In this document: positions 26,714 through 35,651 of the stretch, piece after piece | How the letters are laid out: each line of letters starts with the position of its first letter | Position numbering within the stretch: the stretch's first letter is position 1 | Source: Ramlibacter pallidus | GTDB taxonomy: Bacteria > Pseudomonadota > Gammaproteobacteria > Burkholderiales > Burkholderiaceae_C | Direction: 5' to 3' | Assembly (NCBI RefSeq): GCF_015070875.1 | Contig: NZ_JADDIV010000003.1 | Span: 248,001-312,000, forward strand | DNA length: 64,000 nucleotides | The notes under the pieces: model-generated | Databases searched by the model: none | Seen by the model: the letters and a program-made list of their open reading frames with translations, nothing else | What the model was told of the DNA's origin: nothing | Position numbers and translations under genes: made by a program

Positions 26714-27486
26714 CTGAACTCGTTCTTCCATTGGCGCAGGGCCGCGAAAACCGCGACCGGGTCTGCCGGGTCCGTCGCGTCGTGGTACGCGTGGGCGGCT
26801 TGCGCCACGGCGGGCTGCCGCGTGCGCAGGAAAGGATTCACTTGCGCCTCCAGCGCGATCGTGGAGGGCAGGGTGGGCTCGCCATGCGAGCGCCGGGACT
26901 CGCATTGTTGCCGGTAATGGTTCAGCCGGGCGTTGCCTGGCTCGACCGCTGTGGCAAATTTCAGGTTTCCGAGGGTGTATTCGTGCGTGCAGCACACACG
27001 GGTGTCCCCGGGCAGGGCCGCGAGCTTGGCCAGCGAGTCGAACATCTGCGCCGGCGTGCCTTCGAACAGCCGGCCGCACCCGCCCGAAAAAAGGGTGTCC
27101 CCGCAGAACACCAGCGGCGTGCCGTCGACGTCTTCACAGTGGTATGCGATGTGGCCGGCCGTGTGCCCCGGCACGTCCAGCACCGTGAAGCGCAGGCCCA
27201 GCACCTCGACGGCATCGCCTTCGGCCAGGCGCGTGAGCGGCTCCGGGATGCGTTCGCGCGCCGGCCCGTACACGCGGGCGCCGGTGGCGTCGCGCAGCGC
27301 ATCGACGCCGCCCGTGTGATCCATGTGGTGGTGGGTGACTAGAATCGCCTCGAGTTGCAGGCCGTGAGCGGCCAGGAAGGCCTGCACCGGTCCGGCATCG
27401 CCGGGGTCCACCACCAGCGCCCGCTGTCCATCGTGCAGCAGCCAAAGATAGTTGTCCTGGAACGCAGGCAGCGGGATCAGCTTCAT
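26710..27486 (-). CDS. gloB: Hydroxyacylglutathione hydrolase (glyoxalase II)
   Basis: This 258-residue binuclear metallohydrolase splits S-D-lactoylglutathione to D-lactate and glutathione, the second step of methylglyoxal detoxification. The beta-lactamase-fold signature THHHMDH is at 51-57. Further metal ligands are PGHTAGH, GDTLFSGGCGRLFEG and the second-shell CTHEYTLGN. The C-terminal domain ends in VFAALRQWKNEFR. It is divergent from the methyltransferase, with starts only about 20 bp apart. Confidence 0.95.
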   Translation of the reverse strand: MKLIPLPAFQDNYLWLLHDGQRALVVDPGDAGPVQAFLAAHGLQLEAILVTHHHMDHTGGVDALRDATGARVYGPARERIPEPLTRLAEGDAVEVLGLRFTVLDVPGHTAGHIAYHCEDVDGTPLVFCGDTLFSGGCGRLFEGTPAQMFDSLAKLAALPGDTRVCCTHEYTLGNLKFATAVEPGNARLNHYRQQCESRRSHGEPTLPSTIALEAQVNPFLRTRQPAVAQAAHAYHDATDPADPVAVFAALRQWKNEFR

Positions 27487-27505
27487 GAGCGACGGGATTA
27501 TAGGA

Positions 27506-28270
27506 ATGCAGCAGTGGTTCGAAACCCCGCCGGGCAAGTATTTGCTCGCGTGGGAGCGGGCCGAGTTCGACCGCGCGGTGGGCGACATCTTCGGCTACCA
27601 CGCGCTGCAACTCGGGCTGCCGGACCTGGACACGCTCGCGGCCAACCGCATGCCGCACAAGTGGCTGGCGCTCGGCGAGATGCCCACGGCCGAGGGCGCG
27701 GTGCGGCCGGACATCGTCACCGACTTCAGCGCCCTGCCGTTCGAGGAGAACAGCCTCGACCTGGTGGTGCTGCCGCATTCGCTGGAACTGAACCTCGACC
27801 CGCACGCCACGCTGCGCGAGGTCGAGCGCGTGCTGGTGCCCGAGGGCAAGGTGGTGATCTGCTGCCTGAACCCGGCCAGCCTGTGGGGCCTGCGCCAGCG
27901 GCGCGCGCACCTGTACCGCAGCCTCGGCTTCGGCGAGCTGTACCTCCCCGATGCCGGGGAGTTCATCGGCTACTGGCGCCTGCGGGACTGGCTGCGGCTG
28001 CTCAATTTCGATGTCGAGTCCAGCACCTTCGGCTGCTACCGCCCGGCACTGTCCACCGAGAAGTGGCTCGGACGCTTCGCCTGGATGGACGCCGTGGGCG
28101 AGCGCAGCTGGCCGATCTTCGGCGCCGTCTACTTCATCGTCGCCGTCAAGCGCGTGCGCGGCGCCCGGCTGATCGCGCCGGCCTGGAAGAAGTCCAAGCG
28201 CGTGGCCACCGCGCCCGTCCCCATCGCCAATCGCAGCCGGAAGGCCCGCGAACTGACACTGACTGAATGA
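27506..28270 (+). CDS. Class I SAM-dependent methyltransferase of unknown substrate
   Basis: This 254-residue protein starts [20 protein letters not shown], as do the betaproteobacterial methyltransferases found between gloB and rnhA. The central part shows the late motifs of the fold ([20 protein letters not shown] and [20 protein letters not shown]). The glycine-rich SAM motif I is not obvious, so cofactor binding should be regarded as family-level inference. AGGA lies close to the ATG at 27506; an ATG at 27485 is an alternative. It overlaps rnhA by ATGA. Confidence 0.8.
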   Translation: MQQWFETPPGKYLLAWERAEFDRAVGDIFGYHALQLGLPDLDTLAANRMPHKWLALGEMPTAEGAVRPDIVTDFSALPFEENSLDLVVLPHSLELNLDPHATLREVERVLVPEGKVVICCLNPASLWGLRQRRAHLYRSLGFGELYLPDAGEFIGYWRLRDWLRLLNFDVESSTFGCYRPALSTEKWLGRFAWMDAVGERSWPIFGAVYFIVAVKRVRGARLIAPAWKKSKRVATAPVPIANRSRKARELTLTE

Positions 28271-28713
28271 ACCAGGTCGAGATCTACACCGACGGGGCTT
28301 GCAAGGGCAACCCCGGTCCGGGCGGCTGGGGCGTGCTCCTGCGCTCCGGCACCACGCAGAAAGAGCTGTTCGGCGGCGAACCGAGCACCACCAACAACCG
28401 GATGGAGCTGATGGCCGTGATCCAGGCCCTGGAGGCCCTCAAGCGCCCCTGTGCCGTCACGCTCTACCTCGATAGCCAGTACGTGCTGAAAGGCATCACC
28501 GAGTGGCTGCCCGGCTGGAAGGCCAAGGGCTGGAAGACCGCCAGCAAGCAGCCGGTGAAAAACGTGGAACTGTGGAAGCGTCTCGATGATCTGCTCCTGC
28601 AGGGCGGGCACGTGGTGGACTGGCGCTGGGTGCGCGGCCACAACGGGGACCCGGGCAACGAACGGGCCGACGCGCTGGCCAATCTCGGGGTCGAGAGCAT
28701 CCAGCGCCGCTAG
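28267..28713 (+). CDS. rnhA: Ribonuclease HI
   Basis: This 148-residue endonuclease degrades the RNA strand of RNA-DNA hybrids. The catalytic residues are present: D9 in [12 protein letters not shown]47 in [10 protein letters not shown]69 in YLDSQYV, H125 in VRGHNG and D135 in NERADALAN. It has the basic protrusion of proteobacterial enzymes ([16 protein letters not shown]). It is translationally linked to the methyltransferase gene by the ATGA overlap. Confidence 0.97.
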   Translation: MNQVEIYTDGACKGNPGPGGWGVLLRSGTTQKELFGGEPSTTNNRMELMAVIQALEALKRPCAVTLYLDSQYVLKGITEWLPGWKAKGWKTASKQPVKNVELWKRLDDLLLQGGHVVDWRWVRGHNGDPGNERADALANLGVESIQRR

Positions 28714-28892
28714 CACGGACCTTGCATCGGCTCCCCGGGGCGGTAAAGCAGTGGTAAAAGGCCCGCTGCTGCGGTCTTTCGTTCGCGTCACCCTGTGGTC
28801 ACTGCGGATGCGGTGGCGCACACCTGCTGTTACATTGCAACGTTTGGCCGCGACGACGCGGCCGGCGGGCACTTTCCACGGATCAGCTTTTC

Positions 28893-30200
28893 ATGGCAGC
28901 CAAGTCCCTCTACACCGCGGTCGCCGCCGTCGGCATCGTCGCCGCGTCCGGTGCGGCCTGGTGGTTCCAGCAGAAGCCGCAGGGTCCCAAGGACCCGTCG
29001 GCGAACGCGGCCACCGCGGCCCAGCGCGGTGCCACGGGCACGCCGGCCGCCGGTGGCGGGGCGGGCCGTCCGCCCGCCGTCGAAGTCGCACGCGTCGAGA
29101 CGCTGCGCATCACCGACGACGCGCAGGCCGTGGGCAGCCTGCGTTCCCGCCAGAGCGTGATGCTGCGCCCCGAGGTCTCCGGGCGCGTCACGCAGATCAA
29201 CTTCCGCGACGCCGACCGCGTGCGGCGCGGCCAGCTGCTGGTGCAGCTGGACGACCAGCTGCCGATGGCGCAGGTCAAGCAGGCCGAAGCCGAGGTCTCC
29301 ATCGCCCGCGCCAACCACAGGCGCAACCAGGAGCTGGTGGAAGAGAAGTTCATCGCCCAGCGCGCGGTGGACGAGAGCGCCGCCAACCTGCAGGTCGCCG
29401 AGGCCAAGCTGGCGCTGGCGCGCGCCACGCTGGCCCGCCTGAAGATCGTGGCGCCCTTCGACGGCGTGGCCGGCATCCGCAGCATCAACGTTGGCGACTA
29501 CCTCAAGGACGGCGCCGACATCGTGAACATCGAGGACCTCGACGCGCTGTACGTCGACTTCCGCCTGCCCGAGCGCTTCCAGACCAAGGTCCGTCCCGGC
29601 CAGAACGCGCTGGTCGACGTCGACGCGCTGCCGGGCCGCCGCTACACGGCGCTGATCCAGGCGATCGACCCCCTGGTGGATGCCAACGGCCGCTCGGTCG
29701 GCGTGCGCGGCTGCATCGACAACCGCCACCTGCAGCTGCGCCCCGGCATGTTCGCGCGCATCACGCCGGTGTTCGGCGTGCGCGAGGACGCGCGGGTCAT
29801 CCCCGAAGAGGCGATCGTGCCGCAGGGCGGCCGCCAGTTCGTCTACAAGCTGGTCGACGGGCCGGACCAGGACACGCGCATCGCCCAGCGCGTCGAGGTC
29901 AAGGTCGGCATGCGCCAGCCCGGCAAGGTGGAGATCACGCAGGGCCTGCAGGCCGGCGACGTGGTGGTCACCGCCGGCCAGCAGCGCATCCAGAAGGACG
30001 GCACGCCGGTGCGGGTGCTGGACGTCGCCGGCCGCGGCGGCCCGGCTGTCGCGGGGCCGGCGGGCGGGCCAGCGGCTGCCCCGCCGGCCGCGCTGGCCAC
30101 CGAGGTCGTGCCGAACGGCAGCGGCAACCCCTGCGCGGTCGCGTCCGGTGCTTCCGGCAACCGCAGCGCCCCGGCCGGCCGTCCGTTGCGCGGCGGCTGA
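28893..30200 (+). CDS. RND efflux periplasmic adaptor (membrane fusion protein)
   Basis: This 435-residue adaptor has one N-terminal signal/anchor segment and a Pro/Ala-rich linker. The barrel-sandwich and hairpin region follows (SVMLRPEVSGRVTQINFRDA; QVKQAEAEVSIARANHRRNQ; AKLALARATLARLKIVAPFD), then the beta-barrel (VRPGQNALVDVDALPGRRYT) and membrane-proximal domain (LQAGDVVVTAGQQRIQKDGT). A Gly/Ala/Pro-rich C-terminal tail of about 60 residues is longer than in AcrA. It pairs with the RND pump 19 nt downstream. No outer-membrane factor or regulator is encoded here. The 179-bp upstream gap probably holds the promoter. Confidence 0.92.
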   Translation: MAAKSLYTAVAAVGIVAASGAAWWFQQKPQGPKDPSANAATAAQRGATGTPAAGGGAGRPPAVEVARVETLRITDDAQAVGSLRSRQSVMLRPEVSGRVTQINFRDADRVRRGQLLVQLDDQLPMAQVKQAEAEVSIARANHRRNQELVEEKFIAQRAVDESAANLQVAEAKLALARATLARLKIVAPFDGVAGIRSINVGDYLKDGADIVNIEDLDALYVDFRLPERFQTKVRPGQNALVDVDALPGRRYTALIQAIDPLVDANGRSVGVRGCIDNRHLQLRPGMFARITPVFGVREDARVIPEEAIVPQGGRQFVYKLVDGPDQDTRIAQRVEVKVGMRQPGKVEITQGLQAGDVVVTAGQQRIQKDGTPVRVLDVAGRGGPAVAGPAGGPAAAPPAALATEVVPNGSGNPCAVASGASGNRSAPAGRPLRGG

Positions 30201-30219
30201 CACCGCACCAGGAGCCTCC

Positions 30220-33200
30220 ATGCAGTTGCCCGAGATCTCCATCCGCCGTCCCGTCTTCGCCACCGTGCTGTCGCTGCTGGTGGTGCTGGTGGGCTTCGTC
30301 AGCTTCGACCGGCTCTCGGTGCGCGAGTACCCGAAGATCGACGAGCCGGTGGTCACCGTCAGCACCCGCTACCCCGGCGCCTCGGCCGAAGTGATCGAGT
30401 CGCAGATCTCCAAGCCGCTGGAGGACTCCATCGCCGGCATCGACGCGGTGGACGTGATCACCTCCATCAGCCGCGCCGAGCAGAGCCAGATCTCGGTGCG
30501 CTTCCGCCTGGAGAAGGACCCCGATGCCGCCGCCGCCGAGGTGCGCGACCGCACGGCGCGGGTGCGCAACCGGCTGCCGCAGGAGGTCGACGAGCCCGTG
30601 ATCGCCAAGGTGGAGGCCGACGCCTTCCCGGTCATCTTCCTCACCTTCTCCAGCGACACGATGTCGCGGCTGCAGATCAACGACATGGTCAGCCGCATCG
30701 CCAAGCCGCGGCTGCAGACGGTGACCGGCGTCGCCGACGTGCGCATCTACGGCGAGCGCAAGTACGCCATGCGCGTGTGGCTGGACGCGCAGAAGCTGGC
30801 CGGCTACCGCCTCACCTCGCAGGACGTCGAGGACGCCATCCGCAAGAGCAACCTGGAACTGCCGGGCGGCCGCATCGAATCGACCCAGCGCGAGTTCAGC
30901 GTGACCTCGCAGACCGACCTGGTGCGGCCGGCGCAGTTCGCCGACATCACCATCAAGAGCGTCAACGGCTACCCCGTGAAGATCCGCGACGTGGCGCGGG
31001 TGGAGGAGGGCGCCGCCGACGAGCGCAGCGCGGTGCGCCTGAACGGCCGCGACGCGATCTCCGCAGGCGTCATCCGGCAGGCCACCGCCAACCCCCTGGA
31101 CCTGTCGCGCGGCGTGCGCGAGATGATCCCCAAGCTCAAGCAGGACCTGCCGGGCGACGTGGTGATCGACATCGCCAACGACAACTCGGTGTTCATCGAC
31201 CGCTCGATCAAGAACGTCTACCAGACGATCCTGGAGGCCGTGATCCTGGTGGCGCTGGTGATCTTCGTCTTCCTGCGCACCTTCCGCGCGTCGATCATCC
31301 CCATCGTGACCATCCCGGTCAGCCTGGTCGGCACCTTCGCGCTGATGGCGATGGCCGGCTTCTCGATCAACACGCTGACGCTGCTGGCGCTGGTGCTCGC
31401 GATCGGCCTGGTGGTGGACGACGCCATCGTGATGCTGGAGAACATCTTCCGGCACATCGAGGAGGGGCTCGACCCGTTCTCGGCCGCCATCAAGGGCGCG
31501 CGCGAGATCGGCTTCGCCGTGATCACGATGACGCTGACGCTGGTGGCGGTGTACGCGCCGCTGGCGTTCACGCCCGGGCGCACCGGCCGGCTGTTCATCG
31601 AGTTCGCGCTGGCGCTCGCCGGCGCCGTGGTCGTGTCCGGCTTCGTCGCCCTGACGCTGACGCCGATGATGTGCTCCAAGCTGCTGCGCCACAACCCGAA
31701 GCCGAACTGGTTCGACCGCGGCATGGAGCGCCAGCTGACGCGCCTGTCCGACGGCTACGGCCGCGTGCTGCGCTGGGTCGTCAGCACCGGCTACCGCCCC
31801 GCGCCGGGCGAGACCGGCGCGCGCGTCATGGCGCGCCGCATCTTCCTGCAGGCGCGCTGGATCGTGATCGGCGCCATGCTGCTGAGCGCCGTGGCCATCG
31901 CACTGGTCTACCCGAGCATGCGCTCGGAGCTCTCGCCGATCGAGGACCGCGGCGTGATCTCCTCGAACATCACCGCGCCGGACGGCTCCACGCTGGAGTA
32001 CACCAACCGCTACGCACGCGAGCTGGAACGCCTGGGGCAGCAGTACCCCGAGTTCGACCGGATCTTCGCCAACGTGGGCAATCCGTCCGTGTCGCAGGGC
32101 AACGTGACCTACCGCACCGTGGACTGGGAAGACCGCAAGCGCAGCACCATCGAGCTGGCGCGCGAACTGGGCCCGAAGATGGCCGCGCTGCCGGGCGTGA
32201 ACGCCTTCCCCATCACGCCGCCGTCGCTGGGGCAGGGCTTCCGCGACCGGCCGGTGAACTTCGTCATCCAGACGTCCGACAGCTACGACAACCTGAACCG
32301 CGTCGTGCGCCAGATGCTGGACGAGATCGCCAAGCAGCCCGGCATCCTGCAGCCCGACGTGGACCTGCGCCTGAACAAGCCGGAGCTGCGGCTGGACATC
32401 GACCGCACCAAGGCGGCCGACCTGGGCGTGCCGGTGGACACGGTCGCGCGCGCCATCGAAACGATGCTGGGCGGGCGCAACGTCACCCGGTACAAGCGCG
32501 ACGCCGAGCAGTACGACGTGATCGTGCAGACGCAGTCGTCCGGCCGCACCACGCCGGAGGACATCGACAGCATCTACGTGCGCGGCCGCAACGACACCGT
32601 GGTGCCGCTGTCGGCGCTGGTGAAGATCAGCGAAAGCGTCAGCCCGCGCGAGCTGAACCACTTCGGCCAGCGCCGTTCGGCCACCATCTCGGCCAACCTG
32701 TCGCCGGACTATTCGCTGGGCGAGGCGCTGCAGTACATGAACGAAGCGGCCTCCCGGGTGCTGAAGCCGGGGTACACCACGGAGCTGAACGGCACCTCGC
32801 GCGAGTTCCGCAACTCGCAGGGCGCGCTGGCCATCGTGTTCGTGCTGGCGCTGCTGTTCATCTTCCTGGTGCTGGCCGCGCAGTTCGAAAGCTTCGTCGA
32901 CCCGCTGGTGATCATGCTGGCGGTGCCGCTGTCGATGATCGGCGCGCTGCTGGCGCTGAAATGGTCGGGCGGGTCGCTGAACGTCTATTCGCAGATCGGC
33001 CTGATCACGCTGGTGGGGCTGATCACCAAGCACGGCATCCTGATCGTGGAGTTCACCAACCAGCTGCGCGAGCACGGCATGGAGACCGTGGATGCCATCG
33101 TCAAGGCCGCTTCGCAGCGCCTGCGCCCCATCCTGATGACGACCGGCGCCATGGTGCTGGGCGCGCTGCCCCTGGCCCTGGCCAGCGGCGCCGGCGCCGA

Positions 33201-33378
33201 GAGCCGCCAGCAGATCGGCTGGGTGATCGTGGGCGGCATGTCGCTGGGCACGCTGCTCACCGTCTTCGTGGTGCCCACGATGTACTCGGTGTTCGCGCGG
33301 CACAAGGTGCCGGGAGCGAACACGGCCGAGGCGAAGGAAGTGCCCGTGCCGCACCACGACGAGCTGGTGGCGAAGTGA
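30220..33378 (+). CDS. RND family efflux transporter, inner-membrane pump
   Basis: This 1,052-residue proton-driven pump is of the hydrophobe/amphiphile (HAE-1) class. It starts MQLPEISIRRPVFATVLSLL. The transmembrane proton-relay Asp pair is in ALVLAIGLVVDDAIVMLENI, and the second-half helix carries GLITLVGLITKHGILIVEFT with the conserved Lys. The porter/docking region has VTVSTRYPGASAEVIESQIS. GGAGCC lies before the ATG. The closest family feel is that of MexK/AcrD-like and OqxB-like pumps found with a single adaptor; substrates cannot be predicted. The end is closed by a hairpin inside a palindromic repeat. Confidence 0.95.
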   Translation: MQLPEISIRRPVFATVLSLLVVLVGFVSFDRLSVREYPKIDEPVVTVSTRYPGASAEVIESQISKPLEDSIAGIDAVDVITSISRAEQSQISVRFRLEKDPDAAAAEVRDRTARVRNRLPQEVDEPVIAKVEADAFPVIFLTFSSDTMSRLQINDMVSRIAKPRLQTVTGVADVRIYGERKYAMRVWLDAQKLAGYRLTSQDVEDAIRKSNLELPGGRIESTQREFSVTSQTDLVRPAQFADITIKSVNGYPVKIRDVARVEEGAADERSAVRLNGRDAISAGVIRQATANPLDLSRGVREMIPKLKQDLPGDVVIDIANDNSVFIDRSIKNVYQTILEAVILVALVIFVFLRTFRASIIPIVTIPVSLVGTFALMAMAGFSINTLTLLALVLAIGLVVDDAIVMLENIFRHIEEGLDPFSAAIKGAREIGFAVITMTLTLVAVYAPLAFTPGRTGRLFIEFALALAGAVVVSGFVALTLTPMMCSKLLRHNPKPNWFDRGMERQLTRLSDGYGRVLRWVVSTGYRPAPGETGARVMARRIFLQARWIVIGAMLLSAVAIALVYPSMRSELSPIEDRGVISSNITAPDGSTLEYTNRYARELERLGQQYPEFDRIFANVGNPSVSQGNVTYRTVDWEDRKRSTIELARELGPKMAALPGVNAFPITPPSLGQGFRDRPVNFVIQTSDSYDNLNRVVRQMLDEIAKQPGILQPDVDLRLNKPELRLDIDRTKAADLGVPVDTVARAIETMLGGRNVTRYKRDAEQYDVIVQTQSSGRTTPEDIDSIYVRGRNDTVVPLSALVKISESVSPRELNHFGQRRSATISANLSPDYSLGEALQYMNEAASRVLKPGYTTELNGTSREFRNSQGALAIVFVLALLFIFLVLAAQFESFVDPLVIMLAVPLSMIGALLALKWSGGSLNVYSQIGLITLVGLITKHGILIVEFTNQLREHGMETVDAIVKAASQRLRPILMTTGAMVLGALPLALASGAGAESRQQIGWVIVGGMSLGTLLTVFVVPTMYSVFARHKVPGANTAEAKEVPVPHHDELVAK

Positions 33379-33380
33379 GC

Positions 33381-33480
33381 GTCATTCCCGCGGAGGCGGG
33401 AATCCAGGGCTTTCGGAGAGCGCCGCACTGCGGCGCTTTTTCTTGGGGGCGCCCTGGATCCCCGCCTTCGCGGGCATGAC
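33381..33480. repeat. Extragenic palindromic repeat, copy 1
   Basis: Two inverted 30-bp arms (33381-33410 and 33451-33480) match at about 26 positions. Each arm is itself a small palindrome of the form TTCCCGC-nnnn-GCGGGAA followed by TCCAGGGC. Between the arms lies a terminator hairpin (GCGCCGC/GCGGCGC). A diverged copy with the same design is at 63608-63706. It sits between convergent genes. Confidence 0.82.
33420..33441 (+). terminator. Intrinsic terminator of the RND operon, inside the repeat
   Basis: A GCGCCGC/GCGGCGC stem (33420-33436) with a 3-nt loop is followed by TTTTT at 33437-33441, about 45 nt after the pump's stop codon. Confidence 0.85.
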
Positions 33481-33504
33481 GAGGCCGCGGGGATGACGGG
33501 AGAC

Positions 33505-33882
33505 TCAGGACGCGGCCGGCGCCGGGCTGCACATCTGCAGCTTGTTCCCGAACGGGTCGTAGAAGCTGCAGAAGGTGACGAAGCCGGGGAACACGACCGG
33601 CTCGTCGCAGCGCACGCCGCGCGCCTTCAGCGCTGCGCAGGTCGCGTGGCAGTCGGCCGTGTTCAGCACGATCGTCGTGGACTGCGCCACCGTCTTGTCC
33701 TTGTCGCCCAGCGTGATCGACAGGTTGCCGCTGTCCGAGCCCGTGCTGAACTCGATCCAGCCCGCATCCGGCAGGTCGTAGACCGGCTGGCCGAGGCCGA
33801 GCGTCGTTTCGTAGAACGCGCGTGCAGCCGCGAGGTCCGGTACCGTGAGGGAGACGACGTTGATGCCCTGGAAGAATCGCAT
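33505..33882 (-). CDS. VOC family (glyoxalase-fold) protein
   Basis: This 125-residue protein has the paired beta-alpha-beta-beta-beta fold of the vicinal oxygen chelate superfamily. It opens MRFFQGINVVSLTVPDLAAA, with FYETTLGLGQPVYD and the second half ending FYDPFGNKLQMCSP. Some metal-ligand positions seem to be replaced (no His in the first strand), so it may bind a ligand rather than catalyse. It is the first of many small accessory genes on this strand. Function unknown. Confidence 0.82.
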   Translation of the reverse strand: MRFFQGINVVSLTVPDLAAARAFYETTLGLGQPVYDLPDAGWIEFSTGSDSGNLSITLGDKDKTVAQSTTIVLNTADCHATCAALKARGVRCDEPVVFPGFVTFCSFYDPFGNKLQMCSPAPAAS

Positions 33883-33907
33883 GGTCCTGTCTCCTGGCGG
33901 CGCGCCC

Positions 33908-34378
33908 TCAAGCAATGTACGGGCCCTTCACTTCGCCCCAGCCCCACCTGGGCATGGGCGCGTTCTCTTCCGCCACGGCGCCCGGCTGCGAATTGATCAC
34001 CGCCAGGCGGGAGCCCCATTCCAGGTAGCCGACCAGGGCGGAGCGGAACTCCGGATCGTCGGGCATGGCGAGTTCGTCGGCCGTGGCGAGCAGCAGTCCC
34101 ACCCAGCGCCGGCGCTGCGCCTGCGAGAGATGGCGGTTCAGGTGCTGCCGGATCATGTGCGGGTGCCCGCCATGCCGTTTCGAGTAGGCGGCGGGCCCGC
34201 CGAACACCTCGCCCAGGAAGGCGGCGACATGGGCCGGATGCTCGCCGTCCATGTGCGCGAACACCGGCCCGAGCAGGGCGTCGGCCTTCACGTGCTCGTA
34301 GAAGCGCGTGGTCAGCCGGTTCAGCGCGGCGTCGCCGCCGAGCCATTCGTAGAGCGTGGGGACGGGAGCATCGGGCAT
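33908..34378 (-). CDS. Group II truncated haemoglobin
   Basis: This 156-residue 2-on-2 globin begins MPDAPVPTLYEWLGGDAALN. It has the B/E helix region LTTRFYEHVKADALLGPVFA, the E-F stretch HPAHVAAFLGEVFGGPAAYS and HGGHPHMIRQHLNRHLS, which carries the proximal-His region, followed by RRRWVGLLLATADE with the G-helix Trp typical of group II. The C-terminal extension (PGAVAEENAPMPRWGWGEVK) is longer than the minimal globin. Such proteins bind O2 or NO and are linked to nitrosative stress; that is family knowledge. Confidence 0.87.
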   Translation of the reverse strand: MPDAPVPTLYEWLGGDAALNRLTTRFYEHVKADALLGPVFAHMDGEHPAHVAAFLGEVFGGPAAYSKRHGGHPHMIRQHLNRHLSQAQRRRWVGLLLATADELAMPDDPEFRSALVGYLEWGSRLAVINSQPGAVAEENAPMPRWGWGEVKGPYIA

Positions 34379-34410
34379 GGTGGCGGGACTCTACTCGCTC
34401 CGGGGCGGCA

Positions 34411-35205
34411 TCAACGTGACAGGACGTGCCGCAGGATCGCCTTGTGCACGGGCAGGAGCAGTTGCTTCTGCGCGTAGCCGGCGAAACCGCGGTAGCGGAG
34501 GGGGTCGAAAGCGAGCTCGCGGCCGATGGAGAAGGGCGGCGTCGGCAGCAGCATCGGGCTTCCCATCCGCGCCAGGTGTTCCTCCGTCAGCGACCACCGC
34601 GGGTCGTCCGCTCCCTGCGGCCATCCGTCGGTGATCACCACGTCCGCGGGCAAGATGGCGGCTTCCGTGAAGGTGACTTTGTCGAGCGTCTCGTGGAAGC
34701 GCCGATCGCAGGCGTGGCGCAGCGGAAACCCGAGGACGCCCGCCAGTTCATGCCAGGACCGCAGCACGTTCGTGGTCGGTCCCCAGAGGCAGACGCGTGC
34801 GCGCTCCAGCGGCGCGACCCTCGTGTGCAAGTAGAAGGCGTCCGTCAGGACTTCGCAGGGATGTCCCTGCGACGACATGGCATTGACCACCGGCCGCCGC
34901 GAGGCAGCCGCGAACTCGGCGAGGCGAGCATGGTTGGCCTCGCGCACCACGTAGGCGTCGTAGAAGGGGTCGAGGTAGCCGGCCAGGTCGCAGGCGCGCT
35001 CGTCGGTCTTGAGCAGGTTCGGCAGTTCGGTGAAGGCGAGGCCCAGGTCGCGAAATGCCTGGATGAAGGTCGTGCGCGTCCGAATGCCGTTGCCTTCGAA
35101 GGACCAGGCAATGGTGCCGCGCAAGGATGCGTCGCCGCCGCCCACCAGCGACCAGATCGCTTCGATGTCCGCGGCCCGCAGGTCGGAGATGCGCAGCAGC
35201 TTCAT
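34411..35205 (-). CDS. Divergent aspartate/ornithine carbamoyltransferase-family protein
   Basis: This 264-residue member of the transcarbamylase fold is shorter than the usual 305-340. The carbamoyl-phosphate loop, normally FxKPSTRTR, reads SFEGNGIRTRTTF (36-48), so the key Ser-Thr is replaced by Gly-Ile. The second site, normally HPxQxLxD, is HPCEVLTD, with Gln replaced by Glu. The third domain has VCLWGPTTNVLRSWHEL and an unusual LLPTPPFSIGREL. A true carbamoyl transfer role is therefore uncertain; a different anhydride substrate or a regulatory role is possible. It overlaps the DUF1801 gene upstream (ATGA), so they are co-transcribed. Confidence 0.75.
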   Translation of the reverse strand: MKLLRISDLRAADIEAIWSLVGGGDASLRGTIAWSFEGNGIRTRTTFIQAFRDLGLAFTELPNLLKTDERACDLAGYLDPFYDAYVVREANHARLAEFAAASRRPVVNAMSSQGHPCEVLTDAFYLHTRVAPLERARVCLWGPTTNVLRSWHELAGVLGFPLRHACDRRFHETLDKVTFTEAAILPADVVITDGWPQGADDPRWSLTEEHLARMGSPMLLPTPPFSIGRELAFDPLRYRGFAGYAQKQLLLPVHKAILRHVLSR

Positions 35206-35651
35206 GCGCGGGCCGGGGCAGCGGTCTTCTTCCGCAAGTGGTATGTGAGCGAGGCGGCGATGCAGAACGCCACGCTGTCGTTCGGGATCCGCTTTCCGGC
35301 GGGGAGGACGATGGCCCTGTTCCCTTCGAACGCGAAGTCCCTCGGGAACAGGGTGCGGAAAGTCTCGACCAGGTCCGTCTTGCAGTTGAAGTACAGCGCG
35401 AGCTGCCGCGGATGGCGCGGCTTCCAGTCCATCCGCACGGTGCTGCCGCTACGTGTGGCGGAGGTGACGTAGGCCGGCTCGCCCCACTTGAGCGTTTCCT
35501 CGAGCGCGCCGACCTCCGGCGTTTCCGCCGCGGTGCGGAACACCAGTTCGCGCAGTGCGAGCATCTCCGCCCGGACAGCATCCGGGTACTGCGCGAACAC
35601 GCGTTCGACCGCTGCGTTCCTGAAGGGCGTGACCTCGCCCATCGTCTTCAT
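35202..35651 (-). CDS. DUF1801-family (YdhG-like) protein
   Basis: This 149-residue soluble protein has the DUF1801 pattern: AVERVFAQYPDAVRAEMLAL at the start, ALEETLKWGEPAYVT and the strand LALYFNCKTDLVETF. The family fold is known, but its biochemical role is not. Start and stop both overlap neighbours by 4 nt (DUF4256 upstream, transcarbamylase-like downstream). It is one of three DUF1801 proteins in the window (others at 38436 and 47834). Confidence 0.75.
   Translation of the reverse strand: MKTMGEVTPFRNAAVERVFAQYPDAVRAEMLALRELVFRTAAETPEVGALEETLKWGEPAYVTSATRSGSTVRMDWKPRHPRQLALYFNCKTDLVETFRTLFPRDFAFEGNRAIVLPAGKRIPNDSVAFCIAASLTYHLRKKTAAPARA

Noticed and set aside
28714-28892. Promoter or regulator site for the RND operon
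   Set aside because: The gap is likely to contain a promoter, but no clear -35/-10 pair or operator could be assigned with confidence.
29968-33357. A 1,129-codon antisense frame under the RND pump
   Set aside because: Composition is His/Arg/Gln-rich without motifs; it mirrors the codon pattern of the pump gene.
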